DNA from: Ganoderma boninense
Lineage: Eukaryota > Basidiomycota > Agaricomycetes > Polyporales > Polyporaceae
Direction: 5' to 3'
NCBI GenBank assembly: GCA_002900995.3
Contig: CM035305.1
Span: 2,650,467 to 2,714,466, forward strand
Length of the DNA: 64,000 nt
The first letter of the stretch is position 1. Each line of letters begins with the position of its first letter. Both the position numbers and the translations under genes were made by a program. The notes below the pieces were generated by a model that was not told the origin of the DNA, did not search any database, and saw only the letters and a list, made by a program, of their open reading frames with translations. This document shows positions 22,614 to 34,400 of this stretch, piece by piece.

Positions 22614-24163
22614 TCAGAAACCCAGTTTCTTATGAATAATATCCGGATCCTCCTGGTATTCTTCCGCAGATACCCACATCTACGGCGACATCAGCATAAT
22701 ATGGCTATGTGGATTAAAAATCAATACCTTCTTGAAGGTGTTGAGGCCAGCCAAAATAGAGCCACCAATCCACGTCGAGTACTTGCGTTCAGGAGGGGCG
22801 TAGATCTTGATCTTAACGTCTTTCAACGCCAATTTCTTCACTTCGTTCAGAAGACGGTCACCGAAACCTGAAAGACATGAGCCAGCGCGATAACATGGTA
22901 GACGGCGCACATACCACGACAAAGAGTGCTGCCACCGCTCAGGACGATGTTTGAAAACAGACTTTTCCTCAAATCCAAGTCTACCCTGTTGATCGAGTCA
23001 ACGACGACCTGGTGTACACCAGCATACTCCTGGCCGATCAGTTCAGGGTTGAACAAAATCTCTGGTGCGCGGAACCGCTCAGGGCCAAGCTATTGGGTAA
23101 TGTGGATGTCACGAGGAAGCATAGACATAGTATAACCTGTCGACGTACTTGAACAGTATTCCCATCTGGTAGACGGAACTCTTCACTTCGTCCTAATGAG
23201 TCCTTCTCCTCCTTAGCTGGGTTGAGAGCAACGTAACAACATTTCTCCTTAATCGTCCGCACGACCTCGCGTTCCGCAGTGGTGTGTAGGTGGTGACCTG
23301 CCTTCCGCAGGAGAAGCTGGAGATGATCTGTGACATCCCTACCTGCTACATCTACCCGCCGGATGGCATGTGGCATGGAGAAGCCTTCAAAAACAGGGAC
23401 AGCGTGCGTGACGCCATCTCCAGAGTCAAGAACGATGCCTGTTGTGCGGCCAGAAGAATACCTTCGCGCACGCGCAAGCTGAGCCGATCTGTCCAAGGAA
23501 ACAAGGAAGAAGCTCACAGTGACAATACAGCTTGAACAGAAATATATAGAGCGGGGACGTTGAATGTGTCGAAAAAGATTTGCGCGGCGACATCACGGTT
23601 GTGTCGCGGGTTCAGCGGTGCCTCCGTGAGTAGTACTGGGTGCTGTAGCCGCGTGTTGCGTTCAGAATCGCGGAGTCAACAATCCAGAAGAAGGGTCCAC
23701 GCACCTCTTCGCTCAGGGTTCCCAGCTCCTCTGCGTACACCCAGCTCCATATTCGCTCCATGTCGTCCCAGTCCGTGACAATCCCGTGTTCCATCGGGTA
23801 CTTGATCTTGAGTAGCCCACGAGCTTCTTGCGCTTTGCGCCCGATAAAGACATCGCCCTCCAACGCGCCTGCCATGACACGGACATGCTTTGGCCGGCCG
23901 ACACTACAACCGGGAGGAGAATTCAGATGGGCGGCATACGCGTCGCGACCGAGACTGGTGTGAGACGCACAAAGACGGGAAGAAACATTTGGGATGGTCT
24001 TGTCCTGCGAATCCAGCTTTGATAGTCCCAGAGCCCTGTAGTTACATAACCACAGGGATAAGAGTCAACGATGTCGGATATTGGTGCCACTGTAATGTAA
24101 GGGACGAACATTATCAATTACCACCGGCTGGTTCGTGAGGACATCCTCGAATTCCGTCGCCAT
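22614..24163 (-). CDS. ARP1: Centractin, actin-related protein ARP1
   Basis: Actin-fold ATPase that forms the short filament of dynactin, which links dynein to cargo. The start is [15 protein letters not shown] at 24163. A small exon leads to [20 protein letters not shown]. Next come [80 protein letters not shown] and [20 protein letters not shown], the last a phosphate-binding loop. The C-terminal half has [20 protein letters not shown] and [20 protein letters not shown], ending HKKLGF at 22614. The wording ([32 protein letters not shown]) matches centractin more closely than conventional actin or Arp2/3. Seven or more introns are implied. Confidence 0.93.
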
Positions 24164-24367
24164 CCTAGGTCGAGATCGCCGTCTAGGTTATCGTGTGTTG
24201 TAGTATCCAGTGAGCTATTCTTCAGATTAACAGAAACCAGCAGTAGGCTAGGGCACGAGCGGAATGAAACGAACGTCGGCGGGGAGAGGAGAGGAGAGAG
24301 ACGCGCGTATGGTACGCCTCTGGCGCGCTCTGCGTCCGCATTCTCAGCTCTGCTTCCGACCGCGATC

Positions 24368-25198
24368 ATGTCTGCCGCAACGTCGCGCACAACTTCGCTG
24401 TTGTGCTGGTTGTTCCTGCTGCTACTGTACTCGGTTAGTCTTCTCTGCGCCGACCAGTGGAATTGCAGCTAATGCGCGGGGAAGTAGCCGTCTGTCGGTG
24501 CCGTCATGGGTCACAAGTGGGAAGCAACTAACTTCTGCAAGTGTGCGCCTTAGGACTCTTCACGCGTTTCTTGCCACGGACTCAAGATTTGCCCCAGGCA
24601 TCTGTTTTGGCCTGAACTATACCATCCTCCGAATGGATATCCCCGACGACCCAAGCAAACCCTGCCTCTCGTGCACGAAGCAGTGGTGTCTCAATCAAAA
24701 CCTACCGAAGTGTGCAGGGGCATCCATCGGGGATACAAATCCCGACACGGCAACCGGGAAGGAGGGCGATGTTGAGGCTCGTTGTTTCCGTGCGTATCTT
24801 CGACCCTGAATCCTCGTGCCTGCTGGCTAACTTGACGTTTGTTGGATGTGCGACCCGGCCATCTCAGAACGCGACTCTCCGCGCGACCAGCTTGTCGTCA
24901 CGCTCTTTCTCCTGACGGTTTTTGGCCTTCTCCTGGGTGCGGGTATCAAGGGCCGCATGCTTAAGGCAGGGTTCGACACGAGTTTGCCGTGGAATACGAG
25001 CAGAAGATGGTGGGAGGTGCGTTCTTGAGCTCTGTGTCCAGATGCAGGCCAGGCTGACCGATCTGCTCTGTATTCAAGGCGTGGACGCCGCAGAGACGAC
25101 CTGAAGACATTCGCCTCGGGGAACCAAGCCGGAACCATTCCACCCGAGACAGCCGAGGGGCCTATGTTAGTGTGTCCGACTCTCCACCAAATCCGTGA
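24368..25198 (+). CDS. Cysteine-rich single-pass membrane protein (fungal family, unknown function)
   Basis: The N-terminus MSAATSRTTSLLCWLFLLLL is a signal peptide. An intron then gives PSVGAVMGHKWEATNFCKC, which splices (T/gtgcgcc..cccag) into ICFGLNYTILRMDIPDDPSK. The next stretch is PCLSCTKQWCLNQNLPKCAG, so the lumenal part carries a CKCIC / CLSC / C..C pattern likely to form disulfides. After an intron, QRDSPRDQLVVTLFLLTVFG and LLLGAGIKGR form one transmembrane helix. A cytosolic tail follows (TSLPWNTSRRWWE, then WTPQRRPEDIRLGEPSRN), with TGA at 25196-25198. Similar conserved but unnamed proteins occur across fungi. It is divergent from ARP1, with only 204 bp between starts. Function is unknown; type I topology is inferred. 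Confidence 0.72.
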
Positions 25199-25695
25199 AT
25201 ATTGAATGCTGGGCGGAGACAAGGAGCACAGGGTCCAATCGGACGTTCTTGGCTTAGCTGTATTATATAGATCGCATACCCTACTTTCATCTGTCGTTCT
25301 AATCGCGGCGCCCGAAGAGCGTGTCCACCTCGTCCGTGTCATGGAATTCCTGACTCCGTCGGATGAGACGGGCGGTGTCCGTCGAATTTCCGCGTTCTCT
25401 GATTTTTTGCGGAATCTGCATGGTCGCTCCAGCGGCCATGTGCAGGAACTGTACGTGGATACAGAAGGAGGCTGGACTTGATGACGACGACATGGGACGT
25501 GTGGAATGCCGTTGGTGCTTGGCCAGTTGCTAGCAAGGGAACGTGAATAATAATTCCAAGCGACTGTTGTGGCACAGCGCGTCAAGCTGCAAATCGTTAC
25601 TCCGACGTGCTCTCCGACGTGTGTTGGGTGCGCCGGAATGCTTGGCCATGTAGTAAGCTCGGTGCGCCTCAAACACAAACACCCACCGTGTGTCA
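25199..25695. other. Intergenic region upstream of the SVIP-like gene
   Basis: 497 bp, no recognisable gene; it presumably contains the promoter of the SVIP-like gene. Confidence 0.4.
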
Positions 25696-26104
25696 ATGGG
25701 CTCGCTCTGTTCAAAGTCCGGGACCGTCACGGGTGGTCATCAAGTGCTGGGTTCTGGACCTTCGGGGTCCGGTACTACCCCAGCTGCATCCTCAAGGCCG
25801 GTCGACCCTCGGCGTGCGGCAGCGGAGGCCGCGGAGAGGCGGCAGCGCGAGGTCGGTCATTCCGAGAGGGCATAGCATCGTCAGGACTGATGAGCGTCGA
25901 ATGTGGCATTTGCAGGCGAACGCGCGGGGGGTCAAGAACACGAATCCGAATGCAGGGCGGCTTGCTTCGAAACTGGAAGCCCAGAAATCCGAGCCTCGCG
26001 CGCCAGAGCCGAGCCAGCCCGAGCGACTCGTGGTGAGTGCATGGCCGAAGCCTCTCCTGATCGCTGCTCGTTGCTTACGACAACACCATTCAAAGTGGGA
26101 CTGA
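25696..26104 (+). CDS. SVIP-like small protein with N-myristoylation-type start
   Basis: Micro-protein of about 85 residues in three exons. It starts MGSLCSKSGTVTGG, whose Gly2 and Cys5 fit N-myristoylation and nearby palmitoylation. The helix PRRAAAEAAERRQRE is the VCP/p97-binding type of small VCP-interacting protein (SVIP). An intron (gtcggtcatt..tttgcag) leads to ANARGVKNTNPNAGRLASKL and EAQKSEPRAPEPSQPERLV. A last intron (gtgagtgcat..caaag) joins the final two codons W D and a TGA at 26102-26104. In animals SVIP recruits p97 to ER or lysosome membranes. Assignment rests on short motifs and on the AAERRQ-type helix, so it is probable but not certain. In this frame 25690-25695 are GTG TCA; the ATG at 25696 is chosen because it puts Gly at position 2. 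Confidence 0.7.
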
Positions 26105-26774
26105 ACGATGCTGTTTCAACTCTTGGAGGGGCGGGCGGTGCTTGAACTGTATGTGCACGAGGTTATACCCTGTCGCGATAACGGATGCGGACTCGGAGGG
26201 CAGGTAACGACACCAGAACCCCACACGCTGTGGCACTGTGCCGGCTTGCCAGGGGCTTGTGGAAGTTAGATATACACATCGTGCGAAGCTCTGGAGCTAT
26301 TGTGTAGCCTCTTCTGGTTCTGTAGCGTTCTTCCGGCAACTCATGGATGCAACGCCCGCGAAGACGAGTGCCTACACCACATATTATCCTGGAAGCTCCC
26401 GAACACGACTAAGCGCGGCGTGTTGCCACAGTGCCTGTATGCCTGTATGCAATGCGGTCCAAGCCAGCCGGGACTAATTGTCAATGGTGGGGGGTACGAA
26501 TGGAAAATTGCAATGGCAAAACATCCGGGAGCTACTGGACGTCGGCAGGGACACTGTGACTGAGGTGGAAACGTTGAAAATGGGGCTGTGCGGCTCGTGG
26601 GCGCTTGAGAGCGCCATGCACACAAGCGCCCACGACGGTGGCCAGGAAGGTTGCCCTGCTGCTTCACTTCCTCACCGTCTGCCGGACATCCACCTCCTCA
26701 CCCCCTCCTTCCACCGTCACGCACGCCCGGCACGACGCTGGCCGGCGTTCTGGCTTCTGCGCGACGTCTCATGA
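26105..26774. other. Intergenic region upstream of GPI2
   Basis: 670 bp with only short overlapping open frames. It presumably holds the 3' UTR of the SVIP-like gene and the GPI2 promoter. Confidence 0.4.
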
Positions 26775-27986
26775 ATGTACAAGCAGGCATGGGAAGCGGA
26801 ATGGGAACGCCTCTTGTGGAAGAAGAAGCCATACCCTGACAACTATGTCCCGCGTTCGTTCTTGGCCTCACTCAGCAGGAATCGTGAGTTCGGCCCCCAG
26901 CATGCCTATTGCAACCTCCTTCTCACTTTTGCGCATGCGCAGCCAACTTTCAGCCATATACGTATCGGCATCTCGTGATCCTGTCCTGCCCAATAAGCCA
27001 GCACATCGCGAGCATCTTCGTCTTCCTCGCCGTCTTCATGAGACTCCGACGACGGCTCCTCGACCCTCGGGCCCTCGTTTGGATATCTGCCGGAGTCTTC
27101 TTGACAGGATATACCATTTGGGAGCTGCTGGAGCGCGGTCGTGCCGACAAAGCTGCCAGGGCTACCAATCGTACGTCTCGCGGTACCGCTTCCTTCTGCG
27201 CATGTTCCCTGACCCGAAAGTTTGCGGCAGGTGCAAAGACGCTGAAGGCATCCATTCTTGTCTTTCTGGCGCTCATGTCCCTTTCGCCAGTCCTCAAGAC
27301 TCTGACCGCCGCGACGTCATCCGATTCGATTTGGGCGTTGTCGGCATCCCTCTTCATTCTCAACGCACTCCTCGCGGACTACACAGCCATGAAGGCACGC
27401 AGTCAACAGCGTGAGAGGTATGTGAAATCACCGGAATACTCGTGCGGCCCTGGCATTAACTCCGTCCGGCTTCTTACCTTGAGGTTGACCTCAGTCCTCT
27501 CTATGAATGCCGCCATCTCATCATCGGTTGTCCTTGCTTCTCGATTATCGGATGATCTTTCCGTATTCGGGTTGATCCTATTTTCTGTCCAGTCCTTTGC
27601 ACTTTTTCCGATGCTCCGCCGCCGCATGCAAGTATGTCTCACCCTCTTCGTCCGGGGCTCTAGCTGGATTCCTGACATTTCCTGTCCTCGCAGGACGGCG
27701 CGAAGACCCTGCAGGTCTTCCTCACGATTCTAATTTCCGGGCTCTCGATTGGGCTCACATATCCCCTCTCAAGCACCGCCGCTTACATCTATTCTACATG
27801 CTTTATCTTCGTGACATTCATTGCTCCCGGGGTGCTGGTCTGGGCGCAGAGGTACAAGAAGTGCGTATCGGTCCGCGCAGTAACCTCCTTGTTCAGCTAC
27901 TGATGACTACGTTTGTCAGTGAAATCCGGGGAACTTGGGATCCGGCAGTGCCTAAAGTCAATCGGCGGTTGTCAGTGACCCGCTAA
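26775..27986 (+). CDS. GPI2: PIG-C / GPI2, subunit of the GPI N-acetylglucosaminyltransferase
   Basis: ER membrane subunit of the complex that transfers GlcNAc from UDP-GlcNAc to phosphatidylinositol, the first step of GPI anchor synthesis. It starts MYKQAWEAEWERLLWKKKPY with PDNYVPRSFLASLSRN, the family's hallmark. Intron 1 (gtgagt..cgcag) then gives PNFQPYTYRHLVILSCPISQ. Several hydrophobic helices follow: IASIFVFLAVFM, WISAGVFLTGYTIWELLE, ASILVFLALMSLSPVLKTLT, SIWALSASLFILNALLADYT and LILFSVQSFALFPMLRRRMQ. They continue with GLSIGLTYPLSSTAAYIYST and FVTFIAPGVLVWAQRYKN. The last exon is EIRGTWDPAVPKVNRRLSVT with TAA at 27984-27986. About six introns. The downstream GPI-anchored protein gene at 56.2 kb would need this pathway but is not linked. 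Confidence 0.93.
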
Positions 27987-29429
27987 CATTGCGACGACTG
28001 CCGATCAACGCTCAACGGGAAGAGGGAGGCAACATCTGTGTTACCATGTTACGTCATCTCCGCATGTGTTTCCCCCGCCGCTAGGGTATAGAGACTTGGT
28101 CTGGGCCCGAGGTAGAGCTGACACGGCTCACGGGCGGGTTGATATGCTGCGCTCCAATGGTTTGTGTAACATTGTAAAACTGACCGCCCTGAGGGCTTCC
28201 ATGTATCAGACGCCCTCTGGTTACCCTGAGCTGAGGATGTGGAGACCAGTTGCGGTCTTGTGGTTCAGCAACAGCCGCCCTGGGCCGTTGGAGGACCTGC
28301 GTCGGCGGATACCACCATGGTTCTACTTAGAACGTGGACTTCAGATGGCCCCAGTGGCCGCTGAGTGTCTCACGGTACTTAATCAAGCTTCCGTGTGTGC
28401 CCCAGTCCGGTTCACGCGATCATTTTCGGCGGTGCCTATGAAGCTCGCGGGGCTGCGCCGATGCCCAGACGCATTCTTGTGGGCTTTATCCCGTGGACAC
28501 GCAGGGACCGCCATGGGATGTAATATGTAATATCGTCGCATCTCGGGAGCGATTCGCGTTTGGCCTTATCGCCGACCTCCCGGTCCTCTCTTCCTGCATC
28601 TCTCCGCGCCCCACCTCACCACGGGGGCCCACACCGATCGTGCGCTCGTCCCAGTAGCAGCTCGACAGCGATGCTTGCGTTCTTTTGGCAGGACGCCACA
28701 CTTTGATATCGCGGGGACCTTCCCAATCCGCTCATCTTGCAGTCCGCGCACGGCCGAGGCGTAGTTTGAACTTTGTTGGGTTCTCTGGAGACTTCTTGCG
28801 CGCGCCCAGACTGCTGTATGCAATATTCGCCCAGAGTAGTCTGCCAGTCGCGCCATCGAGTGGGAAGCTCCCTGGCGTTTCCTCTGTCTATCTTCGGAGC
28901 AAACAGGACATCCGTCCCGCATCTGCGAGTGCCCCCAGGCGGCTGCTCTCGCCCAGTTCCCTCCTTCTCAGTCGCAGGCAGTCGGACCACGGCGCGGCAG
29001 GCGGGATGTGGTACAATGTACAGGAGACGAAAGCATAGCTATATTTACATGCAAAGCAGCAAACACTATATTACATGCAATACTATACTACATGAAATAT
29101 ACCTGGAACATGTTTAAAGCCAATAAGTAATCGCGTGCAGTGTGCATGGAGAGGGATGTGAATGTAGAAAGCCAAACGAGAGCGTGGTGGTAGCAGTCAT
29201 GGCAGTCAGTCGTCTACAGAGTCCCAAAGCCAGAACCAGAGAGCTAGAGCTAGATCACTGAAATGCTGTTTCGAGATGTTAGTACATATGAGTGTGGGAG
29301 GGCCTCTCTACTGTATTCATATTCATACTCGATCTTCGATCGTCCCCAGTCGCAATCTCAGCCATCGGTCTCGCGCGCGCGAGCTCGCACGCACCATGTC
29401 GACAGCCCACTGTCACTGTCTCCGCGGAC
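27987..29429. other. Convergent 1.4 kb intergenic region
   Basis: Lies between the 3' ends of GPI2 and the bZIP gene. Overlapping open frames occur on both strands (28.07-28.53 and 28.5-29.0 kb), but none shows a recognisable domain or consistent splicing. An AT-rich stretch at 29035-29110 is probably 3' UTR. No tRNA or repeat was seen. Confidence 0.45.
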
Positions 29430-30911
29430 TCAAATCCGCAGATCCCCGTCGCTATCGTGCAGTCGAGGCCGTTTTGCAGGATTCGTGACGCCGATGCCCC
29501 GCGCGGCGAGGGCTTCCACCGCAGCCTTCGCCGCCCCTTCCGAAGTCTTCTTCGACCGGCCCCGGGTCCTGCGGAGGGCCCCGAACGCTTGCGCTTTGAT
29601 GACTGCGAGCGTCCCGCAAATCGGCGGCGGTCCTGGCGACGGCGAGCGCGACGTGCGCGACACGGTGCTCGTGCGCGTGCGCGAGCGAGAGGAGTAGGTG
29701 TACGAGGACGACTCGCCGTCGCTTTCGCGCTCGTGCGAACCGTTGTCGGTGCGAGAATAGGGCGACGGGGCCTGCACCGGTCGATCGCCCGCAGAAGACG
29801 AGGGCGGATTTGCACGCCCGCTCATGCGGAGAATAGACGTGACATCGGCTGTGCCGCCGTGCAGGGTCAGTTCCGGCGCGTGTGGCCGACGGTAGAACTC
29901 GGGCCTGTCTGCTAGAGAGGTGCCCTCCGGGAACGTAAACGCATATTGGGCGGGGGCGATCGATGTAGATGACGCGGACGACGGGGTAGATGCGGCTGGA
30001 GAGAGAGAGCGGCTTGGCGCGAACATATATGGGGAAGTTGCGAGAGGCGTGAGTGGAACCTTTTGGTCCTCAACTACACCATAACGAGACGGATATGGGA
30101 TATCGGATGCGGTGAGCGTGGGGGACTCTACAAAGGTGGGAGAATGGGTCGCACTACTGTTATCCATCGAGCCGGGGTCGCTGACGGCCGTGCCCGGGTG
30201 CGCCACCCAACCGCCATCACGACTGGTTTCAATAGGGTACGGGGAGTAGGGGTCGTATCGTTGCATCCTCGCGTCGGGGTGTATTGATCGAGGTTCTGAA
30301 CCATTGCCTGCGATGGAAACGTATCCAAGGGCGGGCGAGCGTTGGGGATAGTCCTGTCCGTTGGGGTTGTGGTAGGAGGCGCCGTTCATAGAGCCTGAGG
30401 GATGACTGTTGGAGGGGTAGCGCATGGATTCGTCGGCATAGCTGTTGACAGGACCAGAGGACATGGAAGCGGACATGGTGACAGGAGGGGTTCGGGCGGG
30501 AGCATACGAAGTCAAGGGGTAGTCGTCCTGGGGCTCGCGATCGACTTTCTTCTGTTGCTCATACATTCGCAGGAGACTCTCCTTGTGGTCGAGCTCGGTT
30601 TTAAGGCGCGCGTTCTCCTGGCGGACCTCCTGAAGCTGGGACTCGGTGTGCCGACATGAGTCCTGGAGCTGTAGGACGACGCTCTCTAGGTTTGTGACTG
30701 GACGCGCGAGGGCGGAGGTGAGCTGGAGAGCGCGGGACGGAAGGCGGGCAAGCGCACCTGTCTCCTCGAGCGTTGCGATGTAGTTTGCGCGGCGAGCGCG
30801 AAAGGCAGCCTGGGCGTCGGCATTCTTTTTCTTCCTGAGGGCAGCGTCGGAGACGCGAGTAGGGGCGGAGGAGTCGTCAGAGCCAGCTTTAGGGTCGGGA
30901 GAGGGCGGCAT
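29430..30911 (-). CDS. bZIP transcription factor (AP-1/Yap-type basic region)
   Basis: Nuclear DNA-binding regulator. From MPPSPDPKAGSDDSSAPTRV (30911) the basic region RKKKNADAQAAFRARRANYI follows. It contains the N-x2-A-Q-x2-F-R signature of fungal AP-1/Yap factors. The leucine zipper is LEETVTNLESVVLQLQDSCR, continuing QLQEVRQENARLKTELDHKE. A short intron inside the zipper (G/gtgcgc..cgtccag/TC, about 65 bp) has no stop and keeps frame, so an unspliced reading looks intact but interrupts the heptads. The rest is a long Ser/Pro-rich region with PLTPLATSPYMFAPSRSLS. The C-terminus is basic (FGALRRTRGRSKKTSEGAAK, then PAKRPRLHDSDGDLRI). No Yap1-type cysteine-rich redox domain is evident. The frame remains open upstream to 31250, so an earlier start cannot be excluded. 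Confidence 0.85.
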   Translation of the reverse strand: MPPSPDPKAGSDDSSAPTRVSDAALRKKKNADAQAAFRARRANYIATLEETGALARLPSRALQLTSALARPVTNLESVVLQLQDSCRHTESQLQEVRQENARLKTELDHKESLLRMYEQQKKVDREPQDDYPLTSYAPARTPPVTMSASMSSGPVNSYADESMRYPSNSHPSGSMNGASYHNPNGQDYPQRSPALGYVSIAGNGSEPRSIHPDARMQRYDPYSPYPIETSRDGGWVAHPGTAVSDPGSMDNSSATHSPTFVESPTLTASDIPYPSRYGVVEDQKVPLTPLATSPYMFAPSRSLSPAASTPSSASSTSIAPAQYAFTFPEGTSLADRPEFYRRPHAPELTLHGGTADVTSILRMSGRANPPSSSAGDRPVQAPSPYSRTDNGSHERESDGESSSYTYSSRSRTRTSTVSRTSRSPSPGPPPICGTLAVIKAQAFGALRRTRGRSKKTSEGAAKAAVEALAARGIGVTNPAKRPRLHDSDGDLRI

Positions 30912-31482
30912 GGGGCGGCGGGGAGAAAGAGGGCCAGGGAACGGAGAGCTCGAAGAATGGAGTCGGGCCCTGCGAGGATAGGATATGGGATATAAATTCG
31001 GATAGCCAGACGAGAACGCGGTGCGGGACCCAGCGGCAGCGCGGCCTACGCACGAGGCACGCCATTTTCCCACTTGTCTTTCCCCTCCCAAATCATCAAA
31101 ATCCCCATCTTTCGCCCGCCCTTGCCCATCACTCGCCCCAGAGCCTAATCCACATTTCTCCCTCTCAGGTCCGATCCACCGACGCCCCTCCGGGCATCCC
31201 CAGCCCACCCAAACGGCACCCCAATCCACAACTACACCCGTGTGACTCACACCGCGCCTATCGTCTCCCTGGTCTCGCCTTCACCCGTGCCCTGGCGCAC
31301 GTGTCGCCCACACAATCACTCCGCCAACAGCCAACAGCCCTTTGTCCCGACCGTTTGCATCTTCCGCGTTACAGCTCTCCGTTCTGCCAGCCACCAGCTA
31401 CCGGCCACCAGCCCCGACGACACGCCAGTCCGGCGTGTCCACAACACCCGCAGCCGAGGGCGCGGTCTCAGGCTATCGACAA
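30912..31482. other. Intergenic: bZIP promoter / APC4 3' region
   Basis: 571 bp, strongly pyrimidine-rich on the plus strand. It holds an in-frame, stop-free 5' extension of the bZIP frame up to 31250. No separate gene is called. Confidence 0.4.
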
Positions 31483-34400
31483 TCACCCTGATCCCTCCGC
31501 TACCTCGTCTTCTTCCGCTTCCTCCAGCTCCAAGTCTTCCTCTTCCCCTTCCATATCCAGCACCTCCAAGTTCATTCCGGCCTCGTCCAGAACGCACGAC
31601 ACCCGCCGTCCTGTCCGTCCGTTCACTGCAAGCGTCACGCCCCCCGCAGCGCAGCCAGTCAGTGTCCGTGATTGAGTGATCGGTGCGGGAGCCGAGGGAA
31701 GCTTAAAAGGAAAATGTTGTTGAGCCCATTGTTCCATCAACGCCGCCACGGGCCATGGCGACGACTGCGCTGTGCCAGCCCGCCGCGCAAACAGCACTGC
31801 GTACCTGTCCGCTCCCCAATCGGTGCAGTACCTCGTCCATCAGCGCCTTCCGAGTCGTGCCGTTTACGTACTCGTGGGACGGGATCGGGTGGTATATTAA
31901 GTTGGCGTAGCCGATAGTTGCAATGCGGGCTGTGATTGTGATGAGCAACCGCAACGGAGCCATCCGCGAGGAAGAACACGCACTCTGTGCATCCTTCGGT
32001 CTATAGACTATCACGAGCACTTGCGAGTCGAAGAAGTCGAAGTCGAGGAGTTCGAATGGGGCTGCCCTCTCGCTTCCTGCCTCCGTGGCACAACATTCCA
32101 ACACCGACACCTCAACCGTCGGCACTCCTTTCAGAGCGCCCAAACCCTGTTGCAGCCGTACAATGCACACTAGAGCACGAGAGGAACGTCAGCGATCACC
32201 GAACGTGCACGTGGAACAGGCAGGTGTGCTAAGAAGGGGACTCAGTGAGCTCACAGTAGGACCGCCCACCGTCATGCGGCGGCCTGATTGCAAGGAATTG
32301 GAGAAAATTGCCCGGCTGCACAATTTGCTCGATGAGAGAAGAGCGGGCACGTTGAAAACTCGTAGTCGCTTACCTTGTCCTCCTCTGGCACCGTCCGTTC
32401 TCGTATCACCGCGGCAGAACTCGACGCAGTCCCTTCCGACTGTGGGGTACCAACCGGGGCCATCATCGGGGCGGCCTTGCAGTCGGCCACACGCACTGTC
32501 GAGCGGGCCGCGGCCTTGGCCGCCTCGTCGAAGATCGCCCTGCAGCGATCCGCGAGTGTTTGCAGGAGCTTGTCCAAGTTCCGTTCGATATGCGATAGAT
32601 CGCGGGTTTTTACGTCCTAAATGAATTCGCGGGGAACGCCAAGTACTGAGCTGTCGGCTCCTGAGGTGTGTGAGTCGCGGAGGACTCGGACTTACGTCGT
32701 GTACAGTTTGATCCCATTCGTCGAGCGCTCCCAAGGCCTTCGCAATGACAGCGTCGATGGATGCTCTCTCGCTCGGGACCCCAATGCTTTCTCGGTTGAT
32801 CGACGTAGCGAGGCCTGTGAACCATTTGTCGATTGGACTGGCCGGGAGACTAGACATGAGATATTCGTTGACCTCTAGGATGTCGTGCTGAGGACGCAGG
32901 TTGTGATGATCTCCAGCCGCATTAACTCGCGATGTCTCTTGAAATTTCACATTAGAGGGACTAGATCGCGAAAATGCGGACTGCACGTACCGAACCGTAG
33001 CCATTTCATGAATTCCTTGAACCGGAGGAGCTCCTTGCGCGCGGTGGCAGCGAGGGAGCTGGAATTGAATATGGCAGCGGCGGTGAGGTTGAGGCAGCCC
33101 TCTACGTCAGATGGCTTGAGGTTACACACCGCATATTGCGGTCTGAGGCGGCGTCACAAAAGAAGCATGCGTGTATAAACCCAATCTGCTTACAATGCGG
33201 ACCAGCCTTGAACTTCTTGCAATAGTAAGTGCAAGCGTTGGCAAGCAGGAGCAACTCGCTTCTCTGCAAGATCCCTTATTCGGACCAGTGCGTCTGTCAT
33301 GATGGTTTCCCACTTCTGCATGCTCTGGTGTTGCTGGTAAGACAGTGAGTAAAATAACTGATAAGGAGCAAACGCACTCTCTCGCTCATGTGCTCGCCAC
33401 TGCCGAGGTAATCAAGCAATGCCTCGGAGGATCGACCGGTCGTAAGTAGACACGTGAGATCTAGGAGTGCATAGGCTACCTCGTCTGTGGGGAATGTGGA
33501 AGCTTGAGTATGATGTCAGAAGGCTATTGGAGGTCTGAGACTCACGACCGAACTCGTTCTTTTGCCTATCTTCCAGCGACAGAAGCCATTTTGGTCCCAA
33601 ATCTCGCGCGCTCACGGCTCCATCCGTGCCCCACCACGCCGCCCGCATGTCTCTGACGACACGCATTGTATATGAGACCAGATCGCGAGCCGATGACGAC
33701 ACTCTTGCTACATCCCTTAGATGCCTTCCTGTAAGATACGGCAGTTGTACCACTGAGGGGAGCAATCCGACAGCTGAGTCAACCGCTGGGGTATCAGGGC
33801 CTATGTGGGCGAAGAAGTAGTCTCGGAGCTTGTAGAGCGATCTCGGGAAGAACTTGCTCTGTAAGGACACGGCGCCCAGGGGATAACTTCCTTCCAGGAA
33901 TAAGTGGACGTTGCCTAGATTGTCGGCGACAGCCAGGATGCTGTTGACATTCGTATCGTCAGCTTCGCTTTCCCCTTCAGGAAACGTCTGTTCGGAATCG
34001 GGCCTATTCGCCGCGATTGAAGCTGCAGCAAGATCCGAGGGAAGGTGTGGCCAGGTGTCAATACTCGGCGGGATGACGTTGGTTGTCTCAGACGGTTTGC
34101 TGCGGACGCCTTGGAAGGCAAAGAGTTCGCTTGATCTGGAACGACTTCAGCGGCGGCGATCGACAAAGTCTTGGCAACGGCGACTCACCCAAGAGGCTTG
34201 GTGTCATCCTGTATAGGATCCAATAGCGGGAGACCTTTGAGCACGGCATGAGCGCAACCGGTCTAGACCAACGTTAGCCATTCCAGAGATTGCGGTTGGT
34301 ACAGGTATCCTGACCAGGTTCTCGCCTCGTTTGAAGATGTCAGGCAGTCCGTTCCCAATCACCTTCTTTTCTTGGAGGAACCACCATATCCCAGTGACTG

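Noticed and set aside
27987..29250. Overlapping open frames on both strands suggesting a hidden gene
   Set aside because: The two strands mirror each other, the translations lack any known motif, and no set of GT..AG introns gives a continuous protein.
29430..31250. A single uninterrupted 606-codon bZIP frame
   Set aside because: The stretch inside the zipper is bounded by good GT and AG sites; removing it restores the leucine heptads, so it is taken as an intron.
31703..31800. APC4 ending STTFSF at 31703
   Set aside because: Using the intron GSGQ/gtacgc..ttttaag recovers the conserved APC4 C-terminus VTLAVNGRTGRRVSCVLDEA.
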